Origin: Anoxybacteroides rupiense
GTDB lineage: Bacteria > Bacillota > Bacilli > Bacillales > Anoxybacillaceae
Reading direction: 5' to 3'
NCBI RefSeq assembly: GCF_014196195.1
Contig: NZ_JACIDF010000007.1
Location: 62,001-126,000, forward strand
Length of the DNA stretch: 64,000 nucleotides
Part shown: in pieces, positions 8,938-18,465 of the stretch
Position numbering within the stretch: the first letter of the stretch is position 1
Layout of the letters: every line of letters begins with the position of its first letter
Program-made: the position numbers and the translations under genes
The notes under the pieces: generated by a model
Told to the model about the DNA's origin: nothing
Seen by the model: only the letters and a program-made list of their open reading frames with translations
The model's database searches: none

Positions 8938-10074
8938 TTATGCTTGAACGGCAAATTGTTTTTCGAGCGCTTCTTCAACTGATACGTATTCGTAGCCAAG
9001 GTCACGGGCAACGGCTTCATATGTGATTTCGCCATTTGCGACATTGACGCCAAGTTTTAATGCGGCATTGTCGGCAATGGCTTGACGTACCCCTTTATTT
9101 GCGATTTGTAGCGCATATGGAATGGTTACGTTTGTCAAAGCAATGGTGGATGTTCTTGGTACAGCGCCAGGCATGTTGGCAACCGCATAGTGAACAACCC
9201 CGTGTTTTTCATATGTTGGGTTGTCGTGTGTTGTGACATGGTCGCTTGTTTCCACAATGCCGCCTTGGTCGATCGCAACATCGACAATGACAGAACCAGG
9301 CTTCATGTTTTTCACCATTTCTTCTGTTACAAGCTTAGGCGCTTTGGCACCTGGAATGAGGACGGCGCCAATCACAAGATCCGATTGTGCGACAGCTTGG
9401 GCAATGTTCATTGGATTTGACATAAGCGTTGTAATTTGGTTGCCAAAAATGTCGTCAAGTTCGCGAAGACGGTCAGCGCTCAAGTCGATGATCGTAACAT
9501 CTGCACCTAGGCCGATCGCCACTTTCGCTGCGTTTGTTCCGACGACACCGCCGCCGATAATCGTGACTTTGCCGCGGCTAACGCCTGGGACACCGCCAAG
9601 AAGAATGCCTTTTCCGCCTTTTGGCTTTTCTAAAAATTGTGCGCCGATTTGTGCGGACATGCGTCCAGCGACTTCACTCATTGGTGTTAAAAGCGGAAGC
9701 GTGCGGCCAACTTGTACAGTCTCATAAGCGATGGCGATCACGCCTTTTTCTTTTAACGCCCGCGCTAATTCAGGCTCTGCCGCAAGGTGCAAGTATGTGA
9801 ATAAAATTAATCCTGGGCGGAAATAGTCGTATTCACTTGCAAGCGGCTCTTTCACTTTCATAACCATATCAGCTTGCGCCCAAACGTCTTTCGCGCTATC
9901 AATGATTTGCGCACCAGCGCTTGCATAGTCTTCGTTTGTGAAACCGCTTCCAATCCCTGCGTCTTTTTCAATAATCACTGTATGACCAGCTTGAACGAAT
10001 GACATAACTCCAGCCGGAGTGATTGCCACACGATTTTCGTTATTTTTTATTTCTTTTGGTACACCAATAATCAT
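8938..10074 (-). CDS. ald: L-alanine dehydrogenase
   Basis: NAD-dependent L-alanine dehydrogenase, which interconverts alanine with pyruvate and ammonium; in Bacillus it lets alanine serve as a carbon and nitrogen source and supports sporulation. At 378 aa it has family length. It opens with [20 protein letters not shown]. The pyruvate-site Lys 75 (MKVKEP) and catalytic His 96 (YLHLAAE) fit, as does the dinucleotide-binding [23 protein letters not shown] precedes the start. A -10 TATACT without a good -35 lies upstream, and a PucR-type regulator is encoded just before it on the same strand. Confidence 0.96.
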   Translation of the reverse strand: MIIGVPKEIKNNENRVAITPAGVMSFVQAGHTVIIEKDAGIGSGFTNEDYASAGAQIIDSAKDVWAQADMVMKVKEPLASEYDYFRPGLILFTYLHLAAEPELARALKEKGVIAIAYETVQVGRTLPLLTPMSEVAGRMSAQIGAQFLEKPKGGKGILLGGVPGVSRGKVTIIGGGVVGTNAAKVAIGLGADVTIIDLSADRLRELDDIFGNQITTLMSNPMNIAQAVAQSDLVIGAVLIPGAKAPKLVTEEMVKNMKPGSVIVDVAIDQGGIVETSDHVTTHDNPTYEKHGVVHYAVANMPGAVPRTSTIALTNVTIPYALQIANKGVRQAIADNAALKLGVNVANGEITYEAVARDLGYEYVSVEEALEKQFAVQA

Positions 10075-10108
10075 GGATGAGTTCCTCCCTCATATTGTCC
10101 TTACTTGC

Positions 10109-10137
10109 AGTATACACAGTTTCCATGATTTTTTCTT
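10109..10137 (-). promoter_or_regulatory. Probable activator-dependent ald promoter
   Basis: A perfect-looking -10 (TATACT, complement of 10109-10114) lies 35 bases upstream of the ald start. The position 17 bases further up reads AAGAAA, a poor -35. A good -10 with a weak -35 fits activation by the adjacent regulator. Confidence 0.5.
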
Positions 10138-10160
10138 TGTTTAGAAAAGAAAAAGAAGCA

Positions 10161-10193
10161 GCATTATTTTGTGGATTTCCACAAAATTAATGC
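10161..10193 (-). terminator. Hairpin overlapping the stop of the PucR regulator
   Basis: TTTTGTGGA (10167-10175) and TCCACAAAA (10178-10186) form a perfect stem, extended by GCATTA and TAATGC. On the minus strand, T-rich sequence (CTTCTTTTTCTTTTC) follows about ten bases later. It is either the terminator of the regulator gene or an operator in front of ald. Confidence 0.5.
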
Positions 10194-11425
10194 AATGCTT
10201 CATATTTGGCCAATTTAATATCGATATATAATTTGACTTTTTGGTTCATATTGTGCAAATCGATTTCACCAATTTCGGCGATGCGCTTGAGCCGATATGA
10301 AAGAGTGTTGGGATGGATATTTAACGCCTTTGCGGTTTCATTGACATTGCTGTCGTGATCGAAAAAGGCTTCATACGTTTCGATGAGGTTGGTATGATGC
10401 TTCTCATCGTAGGCCTGCAGTTTTGTCAGCGCTGAATTTGCAAATTCTCCTTGCTGTTTTTTTTCTAACAATAAATCAAAAAATTGATAAATACCTAATT
10501 GTTGATATCCATAAATGGAAAAAGTTTGCTCAGGAAACTTTTCTTTCATTGATAAAACGGTCAGGGCTTCCTTGTAGCTCTTTTCAATGTATTCGAACGT
10601 TTCATAAATGCCGCCAAAGCTGCTTTGAATGCTGTTAATATGGAAGCGTTCCTTCATTTTTGTCGCAAATGAGGAGATAAATTGATTCAATTCATACAAT
10701 GGCTGATCGGCTGATTTTGGAGCCACCAATAAAATGAAATCGTTTCGTTCAACGGTATACAGTAGAACTTGAACTTGTTGAGTGGTTTGTAAAATGTAAG
10801 AAATTTGTTTTTCTAAATCGCTTGTAATGCCGTTGGCAAAGCGGAAGACAAGAACGGAAAAACGTGGGGCGGCCGGAATTTGCATCGCGCTAAAATTTTC
10901 ATGAATTTCTTCATTTGTTTTAATATGGCCAGTAAGCAATTTCCAAAAAAATTCTTGCACCCGTTCTTCTCGTTTATTTTTGCGCATGTACAGCTGCAAT
11001 ACTTTATTTTTAGCCGCCTTCGCTGCTTTTTTCAGCAATTCCATATCATCCTTGGAAAGGGTTCTCCCTGTTTCTAGCGCCCAAATAAATCCAATCACCT
11101 CATTATTTTTCCAAATGGATACGGCCACTCGATTCCCGAGACCCACATCAGAGATCGTTTCGACGCGCAAAGGCTCTTCGCTACTTAACAACGCAGGAAT
11201 GACTCCTGTTTTCCAGAGGCTATTAATGACTTTCTCTGGAACACGGCGGCTAATAATGGTGGCGGTCCGCGCCGGATCTGTATAGTCATCATGGGCGCTG
11301 TAGGCGATGAGCCGATGGTTCGCATCTTCAATCGTAATCGGGCATTGCAACAAATCACTGATGCGATCGGCAAACTCTTCAAGACTGTCGAAATTCGCTT
11401 TAAATGGATCTTCTTTATGTATCAT
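10187..11425 (-). CDS. adeR: PucR/CdaR-family transcriptional regulator, probable AdeR
   Basis: A 412-aa regulator with the PucR-family plan. The N-terminal half resembles a GAF-like sensor (ADRISDLLQCPITIEDANHRLIAYSAHDD). A C-terminal helix-turn-helix of the PucR type reads ETAKALNIHPNTLSYRLKRIAEI, and before it is the LLLEKK...LIETYEAFFDHDSNV segment typical of the family. In B. subtilis the ald activator AdeR (YukF) belongs to this family and is encoded beside ald. Family, position and the weak ald promoter agree, so the symbol is reasonable but inferred. It should act as an alanine-responsive activator in the cytoplasm. Confidence 0.75.
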   Translation of the reverse strand: MIHKEDPFKANFDSLEEFADRISDLLQCPITIEDANHRLIAYSAHDDYTDPARTATIISRRVPEKVINSLWKTGVIPALLSSEEPLRVETISDVGLGNRVAVSIWKNNEVIGFIWALETGRTLSKDDMELLKKAAKAAKNKVLQLYMRKNKREERVQEFFWKLLTGHIKTNEEIHENFSAMQIPAAPRFSVLVFRFANGITSDLEKQISYILQTTQQVQVLLYTVERNDFILLVAPKSADQPLYELNQFISSFATKMKERFHINSIQSSFGGIYETFEYIEKSYKEALTVLSMKEKFPEQTFSIYGYQQLGIYQFFDLLLEKKQQGEFANSALTKLQAYDEKHHTNLIETYEAFFDHDSNVNETAKALNIHPNTLSYRLKRIAEIGEIDLHNMNQKVKLYIDIKLAKYEALH

Positions 11426-12018
11426 GTCATCCCCGCTTCCAAACGAAATAATAGTTTCAGCTCATAAGACTGATCTGCCAGTAAAGCATGGTACGGATTA
11501 TTTTTTGTCTATCGTTAAACATCGGTATGGTTGATCTAGAATCAAACAGAAAAGCAATGTTGATCGTACAAGTCATGGCTGGCAAATTAGGATGTATTTT
11601 TATTGTAGCAAAACAGAAAGGAAAATAAGCAATGATTTGTCGCTGTTTTGTAAACAAGCGATAAAGGGGATATTTTCCTAAGATTGGGCGATCGAACAGC
11701 GCTGTTTCACAGAACGATGAATAAGTCTGAAAACGGCGTTGTTTGGCTGTGGTCTATAGATAACATTTGTTTAACAATCCCCCAAAAAGTTTCCCGCTCT
11801 TAACGGAGTGGGGTGGGAGAGGTTCATGGTTTAAGTTGTATTTATATCGTTTGTTTATCCTCGATATTTGTTAAAATAGTAGCGATAAGGAAACGTGTGG
11901 ATGGATGAATAAAGATCGAAGCATTCTATGCTTTCTTTATATCATAAGCACAAGCGTACTTTTTCAAAACCACTATCCATCAGCACGAAAGGATGACACA
12001 GAAAAGCGGGGGAAGAGG
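11426..12018. other. Intergenic region with a repeat palindrome
   Basis: About 590 bases between the divergent regulator and the RocB-like gene. It holds one copy of an IS-end-like palindrome (11791-11827, listed separately) and AT-rich sequence before 11905 with promoter-like TTGTTAAAATAG. No coding sequence is supported. An upstream in-frame ATG at 11905 lacks a ribosome binding site. Confidence 0.4.
11791..11827 (+). repeat. Palindrome family 1, copy 1 (IS200/IS605 end-like)
   Basis: CCCGCTC-TTAAC-GGAGTGGGG forms a short stem, then GGGAGAGGTTCAT. The 3' half is nearly identical to the copy at 18466-18504 (AACGGAGTGG(A)GGTGGGAGAGGTTCAT). GGTTCAT-type sequence after a subterminal hairpin resembles the right ends of IS200/IS605-family elements. 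There is no transposase nearby. Confidence 0.5.
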
Positions 12019-13650
12019 ATGAAATGGCAGACAAAGCAACAGTTAAAGCAGCTGCTCTGTCAGTTAGTGCAGCATGCAAGTGTAAGTCATTCAAAAGCGG
12101 AGGTCGAGCTGGCGCATTATATTGCGCAACAGCTTTGTACACTTGAGTATTTTCAAGCGCACCCATCTCTTGTGCAACTGCATCCGACAGGAGACGGCCG
12201 CTATTTTGTCACAGCACTTGTTAAACAAGAGGAGCAGGTAGAAGATACGATTGTTCTTGTCAGCCACTTTGATGTGGTCGATGTACAAGATTATGGAATT
12301 TGGAAGGAGTGGGCATTTTCTCCGGAGACGCTGACCCAGTATTTTTATCATCATAAGGAGAAGCTGCCGGCAGCTGTTCAAGCAGACTTAGTACAAGGGG
12401 AGTGGCTGTTTGGCCGCGGGGTCATGGATATGAAATGCGGGCTGGCTTTACATATGTCGCTTATCGAGCAGGCATGCCACGGCTATTTCCGTGGAAATGT
12501 ATTGCTTCTAACCGTGCCGGATGAAGAAGTGAATTCAGTGGGCATGCGGGCGGCTGTGCCAGCGCTGGTTGAGATGGCGAAAAAACATCGCCTGAATTAT
12601 CGGCTTGTTCTTAATTCAGAACCGATGTTTACGCGTTATCCAGGCGATCAAACGAATTATATTTATACAGGTTCCATCGGCAAAGTGCTGCCAGGGTTTT
12701 ATTGCTATGGGAAGGAAACGCATGTTGGTGAGCCATTAGCGGGATTAAATGCGAACGGGATGGTTTCGCAAATTGTGAATGAACTAGAGTTGAATGTTGA
12801 TTTTTGTGAGCTGTTTGGTCAAGAAGTGAGCCCGCCGCCGACAAGTTTGTTCCAGACCGATTTAAAAGAGGATTATTCTGTACAAATTCCGCATCGTGCT
12901 GTAGCGCTATTTAATCTATTTTTGCAGCAAAAATCAATGGATGACATTACAGAATCGTTACGGCAATTAACAAAGCGGGCAGCGGAAAAGATTGAACAGC
13001 GATATCGTGAGCAAGCTCTCCGTTTTGCGCAAATGGAGCAATCTTCGCCGAGATCGCTATCCATTCATGTGTGGACGTTTGCTGAACTGCGACAAAGGGC
13101 GGTCGAGATGTTTGGAACGGAAAAAGTGGAGAAGCTTGAACAAAGCGTGTTGGCGGATGGAGACGGAAAAGATGAGCGGCAACGGACGATTGAGCTCGTT
13201 GATCAGCTAGCCATTCTTTGCAAAAATTTAGGACCGATGATCGTATTATTTTATGCGCCGCCTTACTATCCAGCTGTGAATTCCAGCGATGATCCGCTTG
13301 TTCTTTATCTCGTTGATCAGTTGCGGGCGTACGCCAAGGAAAAAGATGATATCTCCCTTGTACAGCAACATTATTTTGGCGGCATTTCCGATTTAAGCTA
13401 TGTTGGATTGCATCAACCGCTCTCTGCTTTAAGAACGCTCACAGCCAATATGCCGCTATGGGGCCAAGGATATGATCTTCCTATTCAGGCGCTGGCGGAG
13501 TTTTCTGCGCCTGTGCTAAACGTTGGCCCTATTGGCCGTGATGCCCATCAGTGGACAGAGCGTTTGAATGTGCCATTTGCTTTTGAAACACTTAGGAATT
13601 GGTTAACATATGTGATCGAACAAGCTTTTTCATTCCGAACAAAGGAGTAA
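12019..13650 (+). CDS. M20 family peptidase, RocB-like
   Basis: A zinc-dependent M20 metallopeptidase of 543 aa, close in length and layout to B. subtilis RocB (arginine utilisation). Metal-site motifs are SHFDVVDV (His, Asp), RGVMDMKCG (bridging Asp), PDEEVNS (catalytic and metal Glu) and a late GRDAHQW (His). ATG at 12019 is chosen because GGGGGAAGAGG directly precedes it and the protein then opens with MKWQTKQQLKQLLCQLVQHA as in the family; an ATG 38 codons upstream gives an unrelated extension. RocB's exact substrate is unknown. No other roc genes are adjacent and no RocR or AhrC site was recognised. Confidence 0.82.
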   Translation: MKWQTKQQLKQLLCQLVQHASVSHSKAEVELAHYIAQQLCTLEYFQAHPSLVQLHPTGDGRYFVTALVKQEEQVEDTIVLVSHFDVVDVQDYGIWKEWAFSPETLTQYFYHHKEKLPAAVQADLVQGEWLFGRGVMDMKCGLALHMSLIEQACHGYFRGNVLLLTVPDEEVNSVGMRAAVPALVEMAKKHRLNYRLVLNSEPMFTRYPGDQTNYIYTGSIGKVLPGFYCYGKETHVGEPLAGLNANGMVSQIVNELELNVDFCELFGQEVSPPPTSLFQTDLKEDYSVQIPHRAVALFNLFLQQKSMDDITESLRQLTKRAAEKIEQRYREQALRFAQMEQSSPRSLSIHVWTFAELRQRAVEMFGTEKVEKLEQSVLADGDGKDERQRTIELVDQLAILCKNLGPMIVLFYAPPYYPAVNSSDDPLVLYLVDQLRAYAKEKDDISLVQQHYFGGISDLSYVGLHQPLSALRTLTANMPLWGQGYDLPIQALAEFSAPVLNVGPIGRDAHQWTERLNVPFAFETLRNWLTYVIEQAFSFRTKE

Positions 13651-13667
13651 GCCTCCTTTGTTTTTTT
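13640..13667 (+). terminator. Terminator of the RocB-like gene
   Basis: CAAAGGAG (13640-13647) pairs with CTCCTTTG (13653-13660), followed by seven T. The stop codon sits in the loop. Confidence 0.9.
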
Positions 13668-13669
13668 GT

Positions 13670-13725
13670 TTGAATAACGGGGAATATATCAATATAATGA
13701 ATGGTATAGATTGACACCTGTCAAT
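13670..13725 (+). promoter_or_regulatory. niaP promoter with NiaR-like operator
   Basis: TTGAAT (13670-13675), a 17-base spacer and TATAAT (13693-13698) make a strong sigma-A promoter. Just downstream, ATTGACACCTGTCAAT (13710-13725) is an inverted repeat with GACACCTGTC, which resembles the operator recognised by the niacin repressor NiaR (YrxA). Its position just past the start point fits repression when niacin is plentiful. Confidence 0.65.
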
Positions 13726-13739
13726 AAAGGAGGCTTGTC

Positions 13740-14936
13740 ATGAGTCAATATGCAATTTCACAGCGAAAACTTTTAGGAATTGCCGGCTTAGGCTGGATGT
13801 TCGATGCCATGGATGTGGGCATGCTGTCATTTATTATTGCGGCGCTGCAAAAAGAATGGGGGTTAACGGCTCAGCAAATGGGCTGGATTGGCAGCATGAA
13901 CTCGATTGGCATGGCAGTAGGAGCGCTTGTGTTTGGACTTTTAGCAGACAAGATTGGAAGAAAGCAGGTCTTTATTTTGACGCTTTTATTATTTTCGTTA
14001 GGAAGTGGATTGTCTGCTTTAACGACGACTTTAGCAGCGTTTCTAGTGCTGCGCTTTATTGTGGGGATGGGCCTTGGCGGAGAGCTGCCAGTCGCCTCAA
14101 CATTAGTGTCTGAAAGTGTTGCGGCAAGTGAGCGCGGGAAAGTGGTTGTCTTGCTGGAGAGCTTTTGGGCGTTGGGTTGGCTTTTATCAGCATTGATTTC
14201 CTATTTCATTATTCCGTCCTATGGGTGGAAGCTCGCCTTGCTTTTGTCAGCGATTCCTGCCCTTTATGCGCTTTATTTACGGTTGAATTTGCCTGATTCT
14301 CCGCGATTTACGAAGCCGAAAGCAGAAAGCAATGTTCTTGCGAATGTGATCAAGGTATGGTCTTCTGCTTACCGCCGTGAGACGATTATGTTATGGGTGC
14401 TTTGGTTTGCTGTTGTATTTTCCTATTACGGCATGTTTTTATGGCTCCCGAGCGTGATGGTCATCAAAGGATTCAGCTTGATTCAAAGCTTTCAATATGT
14501 CCTGATTATGACGCTGGCGCAATTGCCGGGATATTTTAGCGCTGCTTGGCTGATTGAGCGGCTCGGGCGAAAATTTGTGCTTATTGTTTATTTAATGGGG
14601 ACAGCGGTCAGCGCCTACTTTTTTGGCAACGCGGAATCGCACGCCTTTTTAATGCTTTTTGGCATTTTACTTTCATTTTTTAACTTGGGGGCATGGGGTG
14701 CTTTGTATGCTTATACTCCAGAGCAGTATCCGACCTCGATTCGCGGAACGGGAGCAGGGATGGCTGCTTCATTCGGTCGGGTTGGCGGCATTTTAGGGCC
14801 GCTGTTAGTCGGCTATCTTGTCGCGCAAAAAGTGGGAGTGACCACAATTTTTACGATTTTTTGCATTTCTATTTTTATCGGTGTTTTGGCCGTATGGATA
14901 TTAGGAAAGGAAACCAAACAGCAGGAGCTAGCATAA
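13740..14936 (+). CDS. niaP: Niacin transporter, MFS family
   Basis: Major facilitator of 398 aa with 12 predicted helices, very close to my recollection of B. subtilis NiaP (YceI), which imports niacin for NAD synthesis. Matching stretches include QRKLLGIAGLGWMFDAMDVG, SFIIAALQKEW, GMGLGGELPVASTLVSE, LLESFWALGW, LPDSPRF and YYGMFLWLPSVM. The start follows AAAGGAGG. The NiaR-like operator in the promoter supports the substrate. It is followed by its own terminator, so it is probably monocistronic. The direct sequence resemblance makes a benzoate or sugar porter unlikely. Confidence 0.85.
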   Translation: MSQYAISQRKLLGIAGLGWMFDAMDVGMLSFIIAALQKEWGLTAQQMGWIGSMNSIGMAVGALVFGLLADKIGRKQVFILTLLLFSLGSGLSALTTTLAAFLVLRFIVGMGLGGELPVASTLVSESVAASERGKVVVLLESFWALGWLLSALISYFIIPSYGWKLALLLSAIPALYALYLRLNLPDSPRFTKPKAESNVLANVIKVWSSAYRRETIMLWVLWFAVVFSYYGMFLWLPSVMVIKGFSLIQSFQYVLIMTLAQLPGYFSAAWLIERLGRKFVLIVYLMGTAVSAYFFGNAESHAFLMLFGILLSFFNLGAWGALYAYTPEQYPTSIRGTGAGMAASFGRVGGILGPLLVGYLVAQKVGVTTIFTIFCISIFIGVLAVWILGKETKQQELA

Positions 14937-14956
14937 GAATTGACAAATAAGAAAAG

Positions 14957-14990
14957 GAGCGATACTTTTAGTATTATCGCTTCTTTTTAT
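14957..14990 (+). terminator. niaP terminator
   Basis: GAGCGATACT and AGTATTATCGCTTC pair with a bulge, followed by TTTTTATTTT. Confidence 0.8.
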
Positions 14991-15013
14991 TTTGACAAAA
15001 GAGGTAAAATCAG

Positions 15014-15931
15014 ATGACAAAATGGTCGCTATATATTGGGCTTGTATTCGTGATGATATGCTGGGGAGCCAATGTGGTTGCAATTAAAATATTAGTCAAT
15101 GCTTTTTCCCCTATTACCATTACAGCTTTGCGCCTGTTGGTTGCCGCGTTGACCGTGCTCGCTATTTTGGCGGTAACGCGACAAAGCCAGTCGGTTACGG
15201 CGCGGCAGCTGGTGTGGATTGGTCTTGTGGGGCTGTTCAATGTGGTAGGCCATCATTATTTTTTATCAGCGGGTCTGGTGAAAACAACCGCTTCTAATGC
15301 AGGCATTATTTTAGGAATGTCGCCGCTAGTCACCGGATTGCTCGCCATCGTGATTTTGCGAGAGCGGCTGGGAGTAAGCAAATTTGTCGGGATCGTTCTT
15401 GGTTTTACAGGAGTAATCTTTATTGTGATACATAGCTCTGCAAAGCTCGGTTCCGTTTCCCTTGGCGATGTTTCTATTTTTTGTGCCGTACTCGCCCAAG
15501 CACTCAGCTTTATTTTTATTAAAAAGCTGGCGGAGACCATGGATGTAAGAGCATTAACGGCTTGGATGCTGTTGATAGGCTCTGTTATTTTGTTTATCAT
15601 CGGCCTCGTTACTGAAAAAGACGGTCTGTCCAAATTGTTGGAGGGCCGAGGCTCTGCATGGCTTGTATTTTTGGCTTCTGCGATGGTGGCTAGCGGGTTG
15701 GGACAAATGATTTATAATCGGGCGATTCAGCAGCTTGGAGCCGCGGAAGCCGCTATTTTTATTAACCTGTCGCCATTTTTTTCGTTAGTCGCTTCGTCGC
15801 TTTTTTTAGGTGAGACGATCCAGATGGTGCAATGGCTCGGCTTTTTGTTGGTCGTTATCGGTGTTTTGTTTGCATCTGGAGCATTAGAGCAAGGGATGCG
15901 GCAGTCCCTGCGTAGAAAAATAATGGGGTGA
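15014..15931 (+). CDS. EamA/DMT family transporter
   Basis: Membrane protein of 305 aa with ten predicted helices in two EamA halves, the drug/metabolite transporter plan. The first half holds CWGANVVAIK and LRLLVAAL. The repeat ends carry FLSAGLVKTTASNAGIILGMSPL and YNRAIQQLGAAEAAIFINLSPFFSLVAS, the conserved end-of-repeat motif. Such proteins export amino acids or metabolites, but the substrate cannot be read. GAGGTAAAATCAG precedes the ATG. The next gene follows after 16 bases, so the two may be co-transcribed. Confidence 0.85.
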   Translation: MTKWSLYIGLVFVMICWGANVVAIKILVNAFSPITITALRLLVAALTVLAILAVTRQSQSVTARQLVWIGLVGLFNVVGHHYFLSAGLVKTTASNAGIILGMSPLVTGLLAIVILRERLGVSKFVGIVLGFTGVIFIVIHSSAKLGSVSLGDVSIFCAVLAQALSFIFIKKLAETMDVRALTAWMLLIGSVILFIIGLVTEKDGLSKLLEGRGSAWLVFLASAMVASGLGQMIYNRAIQQLGAAEAAIFINLSPFFSLVASSLFLGETIQMVQWLGFLLVVIGVLFASGALEQGMRQSLRRKIMG

Positions 15932-15947
15932 AGGCAGTGACGCGACG

Positions 15948-16763
15948 ATGAAACCATTTGTTTCGATTGTTGTTCCTACTTATAATCGACCGTATCCGCT
16001 CGCCGAGCTGTTGGAGTCGTTAAGCAGGCAAATATACCGCCATTTTGAAGTGATCATTGTCAATGATGGCGGTGAACGTGTTGATCATATTATCGCATTG
16101 TACCCAGAGATGCGCATTCGTTTGATTCATTGTCAGGCGAATGTCGGTCATGTGGAAGCGCGAAATATCGGAGTAAAAAAGGCGCGAGGCGAGTGGATCA
16201 TGCTCTGCGACGATGATGATTTATTGCTGCCTTGCCATCTTGAGCGGATGGTGGAAGCGATGGTTGATGCGGATTTTGTATATTCCGATGTGGAAATCTT
16301 TCACTATCGAATGGATCGGGGACAGCGCATACCGCTCCGTCGTTTTTTGTTCGCTTATGAATATGATCAAGAAGCCATGCGGAAATTCTCCACCTATGTG
16401 CCATCCGGCAGCTTATATCGAAAGGAGATCCATGAGTCGATCGGCTACTTTGATCCTTTTGTACATAATTACTGGGATTGGGATTTCTTTTTGCGTGTGT
16501 CTGAGGTATTTCGCGTGAAGCGCGTTGCGGCGGCCAGCGTCTTGTACGCTTTTTCAGACGAAGGGGATCATTTATCGCGACAGATGGACAACAAACGGCA
16601 AATGTATTTAGACCGGCTTAGCGCAAAGCATCGCCTTGGGAAGCTGCCAACGAAGAATTTTTGGCTTTTGCTTCAAGAGCCGGAGGTGGCAAAGCGAAAA
16701 GCAAACAGTGAGGTTATTTGGGATGGAGCGCCGATCGTGTCGCGCTTAAGAAGAAAAATATAA
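15948..16763 (+). CDS. Family 2 glycosyltransferase
   Basis: A 271-aa cytoplasmic GT-A fold glycosyltransferase. The N-terminus SIVVPTYNRPYPLAELLESL and the nucleotide-binding ARGEWIMLCDDDDLLLP (the DDD metal and UDP site) are classic GT2 features. NYWDWDFFLRVSE near residue 180 is the usual acceptor-side ED/WD motif. It has no membrane helix. Donor and acceptor sugars are unknown. It follows the EamA gene closely, and no cell-wall or capsule cluster surrounds it. Confidence 0.85.
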   Translation: MKPFVSIVVPTYNRPYPLAELLESLSRQIYRHFEVIIVNDGGERVDHIIALYPEMRIRLIHCQANVGHVEARNIGVKKARGEWIMLCDDDDLLLPCHLERMVEAMVDADFVYSDVEIFHYRMDRGQRIPLRRFLFAYEYDQEAMRKFSTYVPSGSLYRKEIHESIGYFDPFVHNYWDWDFFLRVSEVFRVKRVAAASVLYAFSDEGDHLSRQMDNKRQMYLDRLSAKHRLGKLPTKNFWLLLQEPEVAKRKANSEVIWDGAPIVSRLRRKI

Positions 16764-16779
16764 AAAATAACTCCTGGCA

Positions 16780-17034
16780 TTGACGAACATTTTTTATTTT
16801 TGTTATGATAAATAGCAAAATATGATATTGTAACGATGATGGATCAATAGTAGTTGTCCCTCTCTTCCATAGCGAGCCGGGGGCGGTGGAAGCCCGGTGA
16901 AGATGGTCAATGAAGCGGCAATCCGGAGTTGCTTTGGTACAAAGTGGATGCGGCATACGCATCAACTAGGGTGGAACCGCGGGAGTCACGCTCTCGTCCC
17001 TAGGCGCAAGGCCTAGTGGCGAGGGCGTTTTTGT
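16780..17034 (+). promoter_or_regulatory. Glycine T-box riboswitch upstream of glyS
   Basis: A tRNA-sensing leader. The promoter is TTGACG (16780-16785), 18 bases, TATGAT (16804-16809). The AGTA bulge is at 16849-16852, the conserved stem I apical loop GGTGGAAG near 16886, and the specifier GGC (glycine) at 16917-16919, followed by A. The T-box AGGGTGGAACCGCG lies at 16969-16982; its TGGA can pair with the UCCA end of tRNA-Gly. A terminator stem (about 16989-17028) and T run follow. Uncharged tRNA-Gly should favour the antiterminator and switch glyS on. Confidence 0.93.
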
Positions 17035-17059
17035 TTGAAAAAATAAAGGAGGAAAAAAG

Positions 17060-18442
17060 ATGTCAGTGACAATGGATCAAATCGTTGCTCATGCGAAGCA
17101 TCGCGGATTTGTCTTTCCAGGATCAGAAATTTATGGCGGACTAGCCAACACATGGGACTACGGTCCGCTTGGTACAGAGCTCAAAAATAATATTAAGCGG
17201 GCATGGTGGAAAAAGTTTGTTCAAGAATCCCCTTATAATGTCGGCTTAGATGCCGCTATTTTAATGAATCCAAAAACATGGGAAGCATCAGGCCATTTAG
17301 GCAACTTCAATGATCCAATGATCGACTGTAAACAATGTAAAGCGCGTCATCGGGCTGATAAGCTCATTGAAACAGCTTTAGAAGCAAAAGGAATCGAAAT
17401 GATTGTTGACGGGCTGCCATTTTCCAAAATGGAAGAACTGATCAACGAGCATCATATCGTTTGTCCGGATTGCGGCAGTCAAGATTTTACCGGCATTCGT
17501 CAATTTAACTTAATGTTTAAAACGTTCCAAGGCGTGACCGAATCAAGCGCCAATGAAATTTATCTTCGCCCAGAAACCGCGCAAGGAATCTTTGTCAACT
17601 TTAAAAATGTGCAACGCACGATGCGCAAAAAGCTCCCATTTGGTATTGCGCAAATCGGGAAAAGCTTCCGCAATGAAATTACACCAGGGAACTTTACATT
17701 CCGCACGCGCGAATTTGAACAAATGGAGCTGGAGTTCTTCTGCAAACCGGGCGAGGAGTTGAAGTGGTTTGATTACTGGAAGCAGTTTTGCGAGCAATGG
17801 CTGTTATCATTGGGAATGAAAGCCGAGAATATCCGTCTTCGCGACCATTCGGAAGAAGAATTGTCGCACTACAGCAATGCGACTACGGATATCGAATATA
17901 AATTCCCGTTTGGCTGGGGAGAGCTCTGGGGGGTTGCTTCTCGTACGGATTATGACTTGAAGCAGCATATGGAGCATTCTGGCGAGGATTTTCATTACAT
18001 CGATCAGGATGCGAATGAACGCTATATTCCATACTGCATTGAACCGTCGCTTGGGGCGGACCGCGTCACACTTGCTTTTCTGATTGACGCGTATGACGAA
18101 GAAGCACTTGAAGACGGAACGACGCGCACCGTCATGCGCCTACATCCAGCATTGGCGCCGTATAAGGCGGCGGTGTTTCCGCTATCGAAAAAGCTTTCTG
18201 AGGGGGCGCGCCAAGTTTTCGCTGATTTATCCAAATATTTTATGGTCGATTACGATGAGTCTGGATCAATCGGTAAACGTTATCGCCGCCAAGATGAGAT
18301 TGGCACGCCATTCTGCATTACGTATGATTTTGATTCAGAGCAGGACGGCATGGTAACCGTGCGCGATCGCGATACGATGGAGCAAACGAGAGTGCTGATT
18401 ACCGAGTTAAAAAGCTTTCTTGAAGAAAAAATTCAATTTTAA
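17060..18442 (+). CDS. glyS: Glycyl-tRNA synthetase, single-chain (alpha2) type
   Basis: Class II aminoacyl-tRNA synthetase that charges tRNA-Gly; 460 aa, the homodimeric GlyQS type rather than the separate GlyQ and GlyS chains of B. subtilis. Class II motifs are visible: motif 2 [28 protein letters not shown] and motif 3 near GADRV; the start region has [21 protein letters not shown] and CPDCGSQD form a likely zinc-binding pair. A C-terminal anticodon-binding domain ends the protein. AAAGGAGG precedes the ATG, and a glycine T-box controls it. Confidence 0.96.
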   Translation: MSVTMDQIVAHAKHRGFVFPGSEIYGGLANTWDYGPLGTELKNNIKRAWWKKFVQESPYNVGLDAAILMNPKTWEASGHLGNFNDPMIDCKQCKARHRADKLIETALEAKGIEMIVDGLPFSKMEELINEHHIVCPDCGSQDFTGIRQFNLMFKTFQGVTESSANEIYLRPETAQGIFVNFKNVQRTMRKKLPFGIAQIGKSFRNEITPGNFTFRTREFEQMELEFFCKPGEELKWFDYWKQFCEQWLLSLGMKAENIRLRDHSEEELSHYSNATTDIEYKFPFGWGELWGVASRTDYDLKQHMEHSGEDFHYIDQDANERYIPYCIEPSLGADRVTLAFLIDAYDEEALEDGTTRTVMRLHPALAPYKAAVFPLSKKLSEGARQVFADLSKYFMVDYDESGSIGKRYRRQDEIGTPFCITYDFDSEQDGMVTVRDRDTMEQTRVLITELKSFLEEKIQF

Positions 18443-18465
18443 CATAATCCACCGCACCGAGAAGT

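Noticed and set aside
9221-9727. A 168-codon open frame on the plus strand opposite ald
   Set aside because: It lies wholly inside ald on the other strand, has no ribosome binding site, and its composition is that of an antisense frame.
11905-12018. An earlier ATG that would extend the RocB-like protein by 38 residues
   Set aside because: No ribosome binding site precedes it, and the family N-terminus begins at the ATG at 12019 with GGGGGAAGAGG just before.
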